64,000 nucleotides of DNA from Amborella trichopoda. Its lineage: Eukaryota > Streptophyta > Magnoliopsida > Amborellales > Amborellaceae. The notes below the pieces were generated by a model. The model saw only the letters and a list, made by a program, of their open reading frames with translations. It was not told where the DNA came from and made no database searches. Position numbers and translations under genes: made by a program. Positions 33,700-45,532 of this stretch are shown in pieces (position 1 is the stretch's first letter; every line of letters starts with the position of its first letter). The DNA is taken from contig NW_006499603.1 of the NCBI RefSeq assembly GCF_000471905.2, forward strand, positions 374,492 to 438,491, in the 5' to 3' direction.

Positions 33700-36600
33700 G
33701 GCACCATGTGTCGTGCAGCATGACACAATGTCACGTTGTACAGACTGCATAGGAAAATTTCAACAGCCCATCTTCTTGTTTTTCCACACTTACGCGGCTT
33801 TTTGGTATGTCCTGATTTCCTGTTTTTATTTTCTGTGAGTTACGAAAAAAATAGAAAAGATAATAAAAAGAGGCTTTTTAAAACTTTTCTTGCTTTTTAA
33901 CTTATCATATTCTTTTTTGCCTTATATGAATGCTTTGGGTTTTTGTCTTTATCCCTTGCAGAAGAATTTTTATATTTATTGAAATATAAAAGCTAAAATG
34001 ACAAAAAGAAGAAGAAAACAATTCAGTAAAAACTAAACCTATAAAAAATGAAAGATAAATAAATTTAAAGAAAATTTCTCTTATCGTCTTTTTTTGGACT
34101 AAAAGATTGTTATTTTAACCTTATCCTTTCTCTTGAGAAAGGTCCTAGCTGCCTCTCGTTTTTCCTAAAATTCGTTGGAGCAAAACAGAAAGTCGTAGAC
34201 TTGCTGCCTTAAATTATCTATTACGCCATCATCCACAAATTGCTTTCAAGAGAATGGAGAAGATTTCGTTTATTATTGCGTGGTGCACACGTTTCTTTTA
34301 ACTTATTTAGGGTCCCTCACGAGAGAGTTGAACCAAGTCAATGGAAACGAGTCGATGATTTTTTCGATATCAAATTTTGAGATCCAGTTTATGATTTTCT
34401 AAAAAGAATTTAGTTGTGACAAATTGTTTTAAGATGTATACAAGTAAGTGATCCATTTAAAACAATTGAAACTAATGATCCAAAAGTATTCTTATTAGAA
34501 ATATTATTTCTAGTTTTTATATTTATTCATATTCATGATATCCATGTTAGAGATTACATGTCTTTAAAAATTAAATAAAAAAATCTATCTCAAAAATAGA
34601 TTTATTAATAGATCCGTATTTCTACATATGCGGGCTTGGCCTCATGAAAACCCTTTTAGTTTTTGAGTGCCTTAATACCCATATTTAATTGTATGGAAAT
34701 TGGACTGCCTTTATCTTTGTTCACTCTTACGACATTATCCACACCAGGCACATATAAAATGTGTATAATCTTACTTTTTCTTTTTGATAGGTTGAGGAAT
34801 AATTGTTTCAAGAATTTAGAAACCTAAATGTATTCCTAGATAGGGTTTTCTTGAAAGTAAATGGATAATATGCTCTTTTAGAACTATGATTTTTTGGCTC
34901 GCAAGCCAGAAGGTCTAAGGATTTCTTCAATCTAAAATTTTGGGAATCACTTTAAATCCATTCTCAAAAATAAGTTTAGATTTTTTATTGTCCACACACT
35001 TACATTCCACATCCCTTTCGGATGGTCCTTGGAAATTAATTTCTAGGAAAATGAGGCATTTCTAGTTATTTCCAATAATTGACACTGGAGAAGTCTTCTA
35101 GTATTTTTCTTTATATTCGGGAAAAGAGATCTTCTAGTGAATATTTGAAAATCCGTTCCCCACGAACCCTCAATCACTGCTTTCTTTGAAACTTTCAATA
35201 TTCTTTTTCTAGGGAACCAAATGGGCCCTTATATCTTACTATCAAATAATTAGGTTGTTTGTAATCGACATTATGGCATCATTTTTTCCATGTACATAAA
35301 GTGCGTATTATTTATTTTTTGACTTATTTTTTTGGTTTTAGTTGCTTCTGAAAAACTTAATAACTTTTTTTTCTTGACAAGAAAAAAAAAAGCTTAAAAA
35401 CTCCATGGCATACCCAATGGAGTGAATGGACTATATGATTGGCCATGGCATATGATGTTTTAAGCATGCTTAAAACCCTTACTCTCGTGTTGAGGGCCAC
35501 TTGCAAAGCTTTCATTTCTCATTTCTATGATGACTTTATTGTCTCTGCTCTTGACTAGATATAGCCTCCCATGTCATGTGGAAAAGTGCCTTAATTGAGA
35601 TTGAAATGAATAGTAAATTGCAAAACTAATTAAAAGGATAGATACTTTTAGAAAAATAAATAATGAAAAGAAAAAAATAAGTGTTTTTCCTTTTTTAAAA
35701 AAAACTTTCTAAAAAAATCCCATTCGATAGTTTTAATATTATTTTAGATATTTCCAAAACAACAAAGGGAAAAATCAATTAAGGATTCAAAATCCTTTAC
35801 AAAATTATTTAAGGGTCAAAACTGTCAATTAACACTGGGGATTTTACTGTTTAGTTTTCATACCATGAGGGTACCTCCTTAAAAGATATTGGGAAATTAA
35901 TAAAATCCTTTTTGAAATTTACAAATAGACTTGTGTATTCTATATTGTACAAATACGTTTCAGTTTTTTAGTAAATATTGCATTTTAATTTAATTATTTA
36001 TTCTCTATATACGTGTCTATACTTCTCACTATAATGCACGAGCACAAAAATACAAATTTTATAATTAAAATAAAAATAACCAAAATTCCCTATACAAATT
36101 TAAAATTTTTGGAGGTATTTTAGTTATTTTATGTATTTTTTATTTATTTTTATACTTTTTACAAATGTGATATGGTGAGAACTATAACTCCCAAATTGAA
36201 ACTTTGAAGTGGTACTTGAGCATAAAATATTAAATATACAACTATTTAACTTGGTAATAAAATGAGAAATTTTCATAAATCTAATAGAAATATTTTTAAA
36301 ATGCTCAAATTGGCCTTACGGCTCTTGCGGTGGTTCTCAAGCACCTGTTATAGAACAAGAAACTACATTTATGGAAATATAGTAAAAGATGTTTAAATTG
36401 CCCTTTTTCAAGAACCTAAATAAGATGGTCCATTTTGTAATATACCCTCGAAGGGGATGATGCCAAATAAAAAAGAATGAAAATGTATACAATGAGATCG
36501 TTTATTTTTTATACAAAGAGGTTTATTGATCGTTAGTTTTGAAATCGGGTGGTGAAGATGCATTGTTTGAGAATAGAGACCAAAAATAAAATTTCTTGAA

Positions 36601-36850
36601 TGTTGTAACTTAAAAATAAATTACCTCATAATATACAATCCTAATACAAAAAATATCCCTAATTGTTTTATTTAGAGCAACATGAAATTGATGATGAGAA
36701 AAAAATTCATGGGGTTGTAAGGAGTAACACATTTTTATCTGTAAGACCTTTAACTCTTTTGATTGAGTCACTCCAGGGGGTTAAATTACCACATTACCTT
36801 ACTGTGTTAGAATTCCCAATCTTGAGTTAGAACAAATTAGTCCATTTTTT
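33700..36850. other. AT-rich intergenic region
   Basis: No gene is recognised. It contains one copy of a dispersed repeat (34430-34640) with a partner at 37930-38150. The rest is AT-rich single-copy-looking sequence. Confidence 0.5.
34430..34640 (+). repeat. Dispersed repeat, copy 1
   Basis: It shares AAATTGAAACTAA-type, ATATCCATG, GTTAGAGATTACATGT and AAAATAGATTT marks in the same order with 37930-38150. It could be a decayed MITE; termini are not clear. Confidence 0.6.
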
Positions 36851-36859
36851 TTTATAGTA

Positions 36860-37690
36860 GTATTTATGACTTACAGTTTATTAGAAGTTTGGAAAGATGT
36901 TATAGAATCTAAAAATTTTAAAATTAGTCTGTCAAAGGCAGAACATATGGATTGTAAGTTCAATAATAATAGGAGTATAGATGAGGAAATGGTTAAGATT
37001 TATGACCAAGAAATACAAAAAAAAAAAAAAAAAAATTTCGATGTCTTAGCTTGATAATCCAGAAAAATGAAGAGGTTAAGGAAGATGTTGTACATAGAAT
37101 TAGAGTTGGGTAGTTGAAGTAAAGATGTACAACCAGAATTTTATGTGATCGCCGTATACTAATAAAGTTGAAGGGAAAGTTTTATAGGACATTTGTGAGA
37201 CCCGTTTTGCTTTATGGGGCAAAATGTTGGGTGGTTAAAAAACAACAAACCTATATGATGAGCGTAGCTTAGATGATGATGTTGAGATGGATGAGTGGTA
37301 AAGGCATATAATTCAAAATGAATACAGTTAAGAGAATTTAGGTGTGGCTTCAATAGGCAATAAGATGGGAGAATATAGACTTAGGTGGGTCGGCATGTGC
37401 AACACAACCTAATGTAACAGTTGTTAAGAAATGCATGTTTATTCAAATAAAAATCTCAAAAAGTGCAAGGGGTAGGCCCAGAGGATATGATTACAAGTAT
37501 TGAGGAAATATATGGGGACTTAAGGCCTCAATGTGGGTATGACTCTTTATAGATTATCATGACGTGATTACAAGTATTGAGGAAATATATGGGGACTTAA
37601 GGCCTCAATGTGGGTATGACTCTTTATAGATTATCATGACGTACCCAGATTAGTATAGCTCAACCCAAATAGTTGACAAAAAGTTCTAAT
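36860..37690 (+). pseudogene. RTE-type LINE remnant (3' part of reverse transcriptase ORF)
   Basis: Broken frames match the C-terminal part of plant RTE-clade LINE ORFs. LEVWKDVIESKNFKISLSKA and EHMDCKFNNNRSIDEEMV (36878-36990) correspond to the SK-T-YM-C-F segment after the RT core. Later come LKGKFYRT-like (37169) and VRPVLLYG-like (37195) pieces, NLGVASIGNKMGEYRLRWVG (about 37338-37398) and a final segment near 37645. Stops, frameshifts and an A run (37020-37036) make it dead. It ends before the ZIP promoter. Confidence 0.8.
37489..37642. repeat. Perfect 77-bp tandem duplication
   Basis: 37489-37565 and 37566-37642 are identical (GATTACAAGTATTGAGG ... ATCATGACGT). It is recent relative to the decayed LINE it sits in. 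Confidence 0.95.
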
Positions 37691-37736
37691 TATGATAAAG
37701 AGTCCAATAAAATTTGAAAGCAACACCTTAATAGTA

Positions 37737-37850
37737 TGGAAGATGATAACTAAGAAAGATGATTTGATGACATAATTATCTTACCTTAACGATGATATGT
37801 AAGATGATAACTAAGAAAGATGATTTGATGATATAATTATCTTGTAAGAT
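37737..37850. repeat. Short tandem duplication, about 60 bp
   Basis: GATGATAACTAAGAAAGATG plus ATTTGATGA-ATAATTATCTT occurs at about 37740 and again at about 37803. Confidence 0.85.
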
Positions 37851-37929
37851 GATTTTACTAATGGAAAATTGTTTCACGAGGGCTAGACCATATTTCTACA
37901 ATTTGTGGTTCGAAGGTATAAAGTATCGA

Positions 37930-38150
37930 TCTTAAAGACGAATGCAAATAAGTGGTCCGTCTCAAAATAATTGAAACTAACAATCTAAATATTTTTTTAA
38001 TAGAATTATTATTTTTATTTATGAAAAATTATTTATTTCTTTATATCCATGATCTCCGTGTTAGAAATTACATGTTCTTAAAAATTAAGTCCAAAAATCC
38101 ACATTAAAAATAGATTTTAAAAAGGTGACTCATTTCTATATGGACTCATA
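37930..38150 (+). repeat. Dispersed repeat, copy 2
   Basis: Partner of 34430-34640, in the same orientation. Confidence 0.6.
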
Positions 38151-38707
38151 GACACACCTTTATTAATTTGACACGAGAGAGTACAGAGGCCATTTATTTT
38201 TAATACAAAATAGTCACAATTAATCTTGATAATTGAATATAAAATTGGGTGGCTGCATTTATTTATTGACCGAACTCAAAATTGAAAATTTTTGTTTAAA
38301 TTTTTTTTATGATACACGCAAGCAACCAAATTTTACATGATATGGTTCAAGATATCGTTGTTCACTGTACATCTTCGAAAAAGAAAAAAAGAGTCATGCT
38401 GTACAACCGAGTGGGTGTCATTTCAGTTATTTAAATAAGAAAAAACAACGATGGGCATTTCCGTCCGGCATCGTAATTATCCCCCGGTCTTAGGCGATTA
38501 ATAACAGTCGCCATCGTACGTCCCGAAATTTCTTGGTACCTGCTATTTTTTCCTTCTCCATTCTTGTCTCCCTGTCTTCCTTGTGCAAGTACGCTTTCTC
38601 TCTCATATCGGTGTTTCTCGTGTTGCAGAGAGAGAGAGAAAGAGTAGTACATCAGTACTTCTCTCTTGCTGCCATAAAAGCCTGGGATTTCTCGCCGTTT
38701 AAGAACC

Positions 38708-38896
38708 ATGCCACCTCTCTGCATCTCCCTCCCATTAAAAACCCTAGAAAATCATCTTCTCCATTCATGGCCGGAAAATCCCCCTTTTCGGCCGTTTTTC
38801 TACTGTTTTTCCTCGTTGCATCGGTTTCGGGCCATGGATCCAAAGAAGATGATGAAAACTCGCCGGATAAACCAGATCTTAGGGCAAAAGAATTGA
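38708..38896 (+). promoter_or_regulatory. Upstream ORF overlapping the ZIP start codon
   Basis: An ATG with A at -3 opens a 62-codon frame in another phase. It begins 59 bp before the ZIP ATG and ends 127 bp inside its CDS. If transcription starts upstream of 38708, it would compete for ribosomes. The start site is not known, so the regulatory role is an inference. Confidence 0.35.
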
Positions 38897-41800
38897 TTCT
38901 GGTGAAGATCTGGTGCTTGATCTTGGTTTTTGCAGGGACTTTTATAGGAGGAATTTCTCCATATTTTTTAAAGTGGAATGAGAGTTTCTTAGTGTTAGGG
39001 ACTCAATTTGCAGGGGGTGTATTTTTAGGAACATCGATGATGCATTTTCTCAGTGATTCTAACGAAACATTTGGTGATCTCACTGATGTTGAATATCCCT
39101 TTGCGTTCATGCTCGCTTGTGCTGGTTATTTGTTGACTATGGCTTCAGATGTTGTAATTTCATTTTTGTATGGGAGGAGAGAGGAGAGAGGAGATGCAGA
39201 AAATGGAGGAGCTGCAGGTAAAGTGAGGGATTTGGATGTGAAAAATGTTTTTGATTATTTTTTTTGGACCTTTTTTATTTGATTGAATGAAATGAATTCT
39301 TTCTTCTGGACTTTTAAGTAGTCAAGTTAGTGACAAAAATGAAGTTTACTTATTTCTAAGTCATGTCAGTATGGATAATTTGCTGTTGAGTCGATTCTGT
39401 ACAAATGAACTGTTCTTTCTTGCAAGCTTATGGTTAATATTGCTCGCTATTTACGTAAAACTGTAGATTTTGTGGGGATGTAATGTCAGCTATTTATTAT
39501 GGCAGCTGGAATTTGTTTTTTTGTCTGATATTGTTAATTTTTTAGGAGTTTGGCCTACTTTGTTTTAGTTTTCTCTTTTTTTTTTTGGATTTTTGAATTG
39601 TTCAGCGGCAACATAGGGATTATTCAGGTTCTTTTTCTACTGTAACTTGTTTCTCTCTATAAATTTGGATGCCGGTGCTAAAGGGGGGGACCGTGTGGTG
39701 CTCTTTTTGCCCCCTTCTTTTATTGCTTATACGTCAGCCGATGTGATACATTCATATTTTTTAAATTGAATGGCTTTGTTTCTGTGAAGTATCATTTAGC
39801 TCCTTTTCTGTATAGCATTCTTCTTATTGTTTTCCTGTCCTGCCAGCTGACTCTATGATTGTTGAAAGAAAACCGTTAGATTCTACTTATTTTTTATAAC
39901 TTCCAAAATCTTTAGTACTTTTTCAATTTTTTAATGGTTTTCTTCTTGTACTTTCTCTAAAGTTTCTGATGCGCAATATTGATTCCCTAAGGTTTCTTCT
40001 TTTCTCTGAGAAGACTAATGATTTCTGTTGGGTTCTTTCGTAAGAGACTTGATTCTGTCTTGGGTTCGTATTAAATCAAAGGAAATCGCCACTTGATGAA
40101 TACAAGAAGCTAAAATCTGGATTCAAAGGAGAGAGTCAACTCCTAAACAGTGTCTTCAGAATTGGCTGAGTCCACTCGGACTCAGCTGTGTAACTCAGCC
40201 TTAACCTATTGACCAGACAAGTTGGTCGCCATAGGTAAGAAATAATATTAAAAAAATTAGAACATAAAAAGAAAAAGTGAAAATATCAATTTACTTATTT
40301 GTAATATGTTTTTAGATGATTTTATCGTTTATAAGATGATATTGGAACTCTTTTCTTTTTTAGAAATATTAATGGTATAAATCAAAGTTTTCAATAACCT
40401 ATCTTTTATATGTTTTTTCATCTCATGTAGTCTTTTAATGATTTCCATCATGTATTTTATTTTGGCTATTTTTTAAATATTTTAACAAAATATTGACCTT
40501 TTTTTTTTTTTTCTGTTCCTTGGGGTGAGCAGGACTCGGGCGAGTCAATTACTGAGTAACTCGTGTCGGGCCGGTAGCAAGGTTTTGGACTGAGGCGATT
40601 CAGAAAACATTGCTCCTAAGTTTAAGCATTCTCAATTTCATTTTATGCGTTATTCTATTTCTGAATTTTTCTTTTCTTAACATCATTGTTCAAAACCAAG
40701 GCTCAGAATCTTGATTTCAGTAGGGTCACACGTCCTAGTCGTCCGTATAGAAAGACTATCAGAGACTCATCCTGAGTCTGTACAAGTTATAAAAATAAAT
40801 ATAGGAAGCAGAGGAGTTTGACTGCTTCCTACAGTCCTACTCAGTCTAGGCACCTTGTCGAGACTGAATAACTAGGCAAGTTTGACTCATCCTAGTTTAG
40901 AACATTGCTTGATATTCATGTAAGATATGAAAAGTATTTGACCTGTCTTCGTTTGTGGAAGTATCGAGCAATCTGCCAATTTGTTGGAGATGGACTCTAT
41001 TAAAAAATACTGATGTGGGTTTTGTGCAAGATTAGGATATGGCACTTTCATTTTCTTTTCTTTTTCTTTTTTCCTGTTTTTCCAAATAAAGAAAAAATAA
41101 TTTGGCTGTTTTGGGTGTTTCTTGTTTGTATCATGAATAACTGAGAAGAATCATGTTTATTTCAGGAAGTTCTCAAGTAAGCAAATATGGTGGCTATGGT
41201 CATACTCATTCCAATGTACAGGTGAGATGTTGACTAGATTCTTTCTATCCTTTGTTGTCGCCATTTCCATAGCCTCTTTATTTCTTATCCTTTTTTTTTT
41301 TGTTTTGTTTTGTTTTGTAGTCTTTTATTTTTGAAAAGGATGTGATTTTTGTCTACTAGAAAATTCTTTTTTATCTTGTCTGTTGGGTTCTTTCCATAAC
41401 TATGACTGTTACTTTTAACTGATTCTCTAAATTTTTCTCAGAACGGTGACTTAATTTTGATTGCTTCCTTATTCTTGTTATCTTAGATAAGTTTTTAATT
41501 GTAGAACTAAACTGGTGGTAGAAAAACCTAGAATGTTTCTATTTGATTTTGTGTTTGAAACAGTGTTGTTAGACATGGCCAAGTAAATTGGCCTCACCCT
41601 TATTGGCGAGGTGAGTTGGTCACAAGTTGGGTGCCCAATGAGTTGGACACCAAACAATAGCTAAAAAATTACAAAAATGTGGGACATACCAATATATTAT
41701 TTAGAAATACTTGTTTAGATGATTTTGATGGTTTTCAAGATGATGTGGGATCTTTCACATGTTTTCCTTTTCTCTTTTAATTTTTCTGAAACATTCAAGT

Positions 41801-44258
41801 TATAAATAACAAATTTCAATAATCCATCTTTTATAGACTTTTCATCTTCTTTAGTCTTCTAACAATTTCTATTTCCTCTTTTATTTTTTCTTGATTGTTA
41901 ACTATTTTGTACAAAGTTTTTGCTTTGTTTTGTCTTCTTGACATTTTTGGTGGTGTACATGACTCGGCCGATGTCCACTCAAACTGGGCCTAGTTATTTG
42001 GCCCAGGGCCATGTACCTTGGCTGAGGTGAGCAATAAAAACTTTGGTTTGCACACATGGTTTTATTGGATTATCGATATATTTAAAAGCTAAAGTTCATT
42101 TGGCTCGATGCAGGCTGGAATTGGCAATGTTAGTTCACTTGGGGACAGCATACTCTTGATTGTTGCGCTATGTTTTCATTCTGTATTTGAAGGCATCGCT
42201 ATTGGAGTTGCAGGTATTCACTCTACATTTTTATTAATTACTTTTACCATTTTAGCAATGCAGAAAAGTATATTGTACTCTAATGGTCTATTGAATATGT
42301 TGCGCCAAAGGGAGTTATTAGCCATGATAATGATGTGTGGGGATTAACCATAGTGGGGCGCACAAAATCCTCTCAAGAATTTGAACATCCACCATCGTAG
42401 GTCGATACCCATATTATCAGGCACCAAATTTTCGTGTGGTACCTTGTGTACCAAACAAATTGTTTCATCAAAATGGGACTAGCTACTGTGATTAAAATGT
42501 GAAGTTTCTCTTTGCATACTATGAGGGCCTGTTTGGATGGCCTTGTTATCACCTATAATTCACTATCTCAATAAAGTTAATCTTGATAACAAATTATCTG
42601 TTGTTTGGTAGTGTCCATCATTAAGTTATAATAGTTATTTGAGATGAAGTCATAGGTGGTTCTACAAACAAGTTTATCTTTTCAGAAAACGTTTTTTACT
42701 TTGTTCAAGGTAATTTGCTGAAAATTATATTTTTTGGCCAAAATAGCTAAAAATAGCTGGAAATCACACTGAAGAAGTTAACTAATTCAATAGTATTGTA
42801 CATAATAAAGGTGCATGCTGAACAACCAACAAAATAATATTATCCAAAGTATGTTAATTTTATTAAGATTGTCTATTCCAGATAAATATAGTTGTGATGC
42901 AAACAGGCAAGCGATTGTTATTATCCTGGATATCTTCAGTTCTCATATAGCACACCTTACTGATTTACTTAATATTGGAGGAACATTACGATAATGCACC
43001 CATCAAGAAAACAAAATCATAGTCATAGTGTCAATGAAATTCATTAAATGCCCCTGTCAATAGTTATGATTAATTGATTCTTTTTGGAGTAGTCATAATG
43101 CCTGGGTTACTCTCTGAATGTTTGATACTCTGTTGCCCGAAAAGTCTCGGCGAAAATGATGGTAACCCATATGTTTCCAACCCAGTCCAAGGTGAGCAGC
43201 TTCAAACTTGGAATGCCGTAACAGTTGTTGTGCCCCATCTCCATGGTTCCAATAGCTGCCCCAGTTATAATTCCTTCAAGCCAAACCAAGACCTGCTGCT
43301 TCTCTCCCCCTTTCTGCCCTCCCGCTTTCTCCGCTCCTTTCAGCTTGCTCAGTGGCCATGGTGGCATAGTTGTATAGAAAGATCTCTCTTGGTAGCCATG
43401 GTGCACAGTTGTGGATAGAAGATTTCGTTAGACATTACTACGTGAGAAAGGTTAGGACCTGATGAGTGATGAGTGAGAAGACAGATGAGAAAAAAAGAGG
43501 TCGATGGCTCTTTTGGTTTGGCTTGTGGTTTGGGGTGTGTTTTGGTGGATGAAGATTGAATTGGGCATCACAGATGCCAAAACCCTTCAAAAGTTTTTTT
43601 TTTTTGGTTTTTACATATCAGTTAGTTTTCCTCAAACCATCGTATTCAAAAAAAGAAAAAATAAAGTCCTTCACACCATGTATCAAGGTGGCATTCAAAC
43701 ATGAACTATTTTTTTTTTAAATATAAAGTCAATATATAGAGAACAACGAATCCTGATTATTCAAACTACATTCTGTCATCAATTCTCGAAAGTAAAATTA
43801 AAAGTCATTTTTTTACCACAAAAGAAAACCATCATTGCCTTTGATGCCTTGTTTGAACTGCAGAGACCAAAGATGATGCATGGAGAGTTCTATGGACTGT
43901 GTGTTTACATAAGATTTTTGCAGCCATTGCAATGGGCATTGCCCTTTTACGTATGATCCCTGAACGTCCGTTACTGTCATGCTCTGCATATGCATTTGCA
44001 TTTGCTATATCAAGCCCCATTGGAGTGGTCATTGGCATAGTCATAGATGCCACCACTCAAGGTACAGTGGCTGATTGGATCTATGCGATATCAATGGGTT
44101 TAGCATGTGGCATATTCATCTATGTATCCATAAACCATCTTCTTTCGAAAGGGTATGCACCCCAAAAACCAGCTCTAGTCGACTCCCCGTTCTACAAGTT
44201 CTTGGCTGTGCTCTTGGGTGTAACAGTCATTGCGATAGTTATGATCTGGGATACTTGA
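38767..44258 (+). CDS. ZIP11: ZIP family zinc/metal transporter (ZIP11/ZIP2-like), four exons
   Basis: This membrane transporter moves Zn2+ (and perhaps other divalent metals) into the cytosol. Exons are 38767-39217, 41166-41221, 42114-42213 and 43864-44258, with GT-AG introns of 1948, 892 and 1650 bp. The joined frame is open for 333 residues, close to family length. A signal peptide (1-22) is followed by LVKIWCLI (TM1, 41-61), [20 protein letters not shown] (TM2), a loop with [15 protein letters not shown]3 (111-134), a short loop with HTH (163-165), TM4 with [10 protein letters not shown] (His191), TM5 with [11 protein letters not shown] (His218) and TM6-8, ending IAIVMIWDT. The start is chosen because it opens the signal peptide; the frame is open further upstream without an ATG. 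The ZIP2/ZIP11 branch is clear; the exact symbol is less sure. Confidence 0.93.
40130..40640 (+). repeat. Decayed repeat in ZIP intron 1
   Basis: It shares with intron 2 the order ACAGTGT, GTTGGTC, TTAGATGATTTT, ATCTTTTATA, TTTTTCATC, TAGTCTT, then a GACTCGG-type block. It is probably one dispersed repeat family. Confidence 0.6.
41565..42045 (+). repeat. Decayed repeat in ZIP intron 2
   Basis: Related copy of the intron 1 repeat. It starts CAGTGTTGTTAGACATGGCC and ends near GAGGTGAGCAATAAAAACTT. Confidence 0.6.
42524..42912. mobile_element. Possible MITE in ZIP intron 3
   Basis: The left end GGGCCTGTTTGGATGG and right end GATGCAAACAGGCAAGC form imperfect inverted repeats around GCCTGTTTG. 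No clear target duplication was found, so this is tentative. Confidence 0.4.
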
Positions 44259-45530
44259 TTTGTGATCTTTTGCAATGGATTCTGGTTTTATTTTCGTTGT
44301 GAAGGAGTAGCAGGTTTCTAGCAGTAGACTCACCTTTTCTGATTGTATTTGTAGTATGCATAGACACAGTGAAACTTCGGAGAACAATGAATTTATAACC
44401 AGGCATAGAGACCTTGTGAATAACGACAACAATCATCCAACATCTTTCTCTATGTGAAATTATTCATGGGCATGGAGACCTTGTATAGAGCAATGAGAAA
44501 ATGAATTGGAAGATGATTTATTGCAAACTTGTTTTGGGTTTGGCTCGTGCTTTTTGTTTCTTAATATTTCACGCAGGGGGTCAAGTGAAAATACTTGAAT
44601 TGGAAGATTTATTACACGGTTGAGGTTTAGGGGATCAAGTGAGAATACTGTCATTAAAATATTTTCACTCGTACCAAATGTGCCTTTATTGTTGAGTGAA
44701 CCACTATTAAGACTAAGTCTTTTCATAAAAACATGATTCTTTATTTATAATCTCTTTGTAAAAATTGATATTTAACCCTATGGCTGTCTTCGGATCTCTT
44801 GATTCTTCCAATTTTATTTTATTATTATTTTGTCTTGATCCCGACCGATCAGTATACAGTCGGTGACCGGTTCAATTCGCCATGTTTATTTTCAAACGCT
44901 GAAGGCTATCCCGTCAATGTACCACGCATAATACCGGGAGGTTTGGCGTGGCATTGTAAATTGACGGCCCACAAAAAAGATGACATTACTTCCGAACACT
45001 GGCAAAATCAATTAAGCGAATGAATGCTTTTTGGACCCCAAACTTTAGAGATCTCTAGTCATGGTGGCAACCATGAAATCAGGCTAAACCGTCAAGAAAA
45101 GCTCTCGTCATGAGTAGGGACGCGTATCCACTTTTTTCAAGACAATAAGACAGGTCTTTAAGAAATTAAATCTCTCTTTGTTTGAAAATTATTCGTATGA
45201 TGATTTCAAGATAATTGTTTAAAGGACATGGTTTCTACATTTCCATGTAGAAATGAGTCTTGTTAGAGATGGATTTTTGGACCAAATTTTTATAGATATA
45301 ATCTCTAATCATGAATATGAAAAAATAAATAAATTTAAAAATTAAAAAATAAAAATAGCTGTTTTTACAAAGAAAAACATTTGGAAGGTTAGTTTCACCT
45401 AAACTATTTTTAGATGAACCGTCCATTTGCATCCATCTTTAAATCTTTAAAATGGATGCTTTAGACCACAGAGGATGCAATTGTAGAAATGCGTCCCCAA
45501 CTCATAAAACAATTTTCCATTCTTAAATTG
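44259..45530. other. ZIP 3' flank and intergenic DNA
   Basis: The 3' UTR should lie within the first few hundred bases, but no single poly(A) signal stands out. The rest holds short open frames without recognisable domains. Confidence 0.5.
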
Positions 45531-45532
45531 CG

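Noticed and set aside
38533-38766. Upstream extension of the ZIP frame as coding
   Set aside because: It contains no in-frame ATG, and the signal peptide starts cleanly at 38767.
43074-43418. Open frame within ZIP intron 3 considered as an extra exon
   Set aside because: The exon 3 to exon 4 junction already gives the unbroken family sequence [10 protein letters not shown], so no exon is needed.
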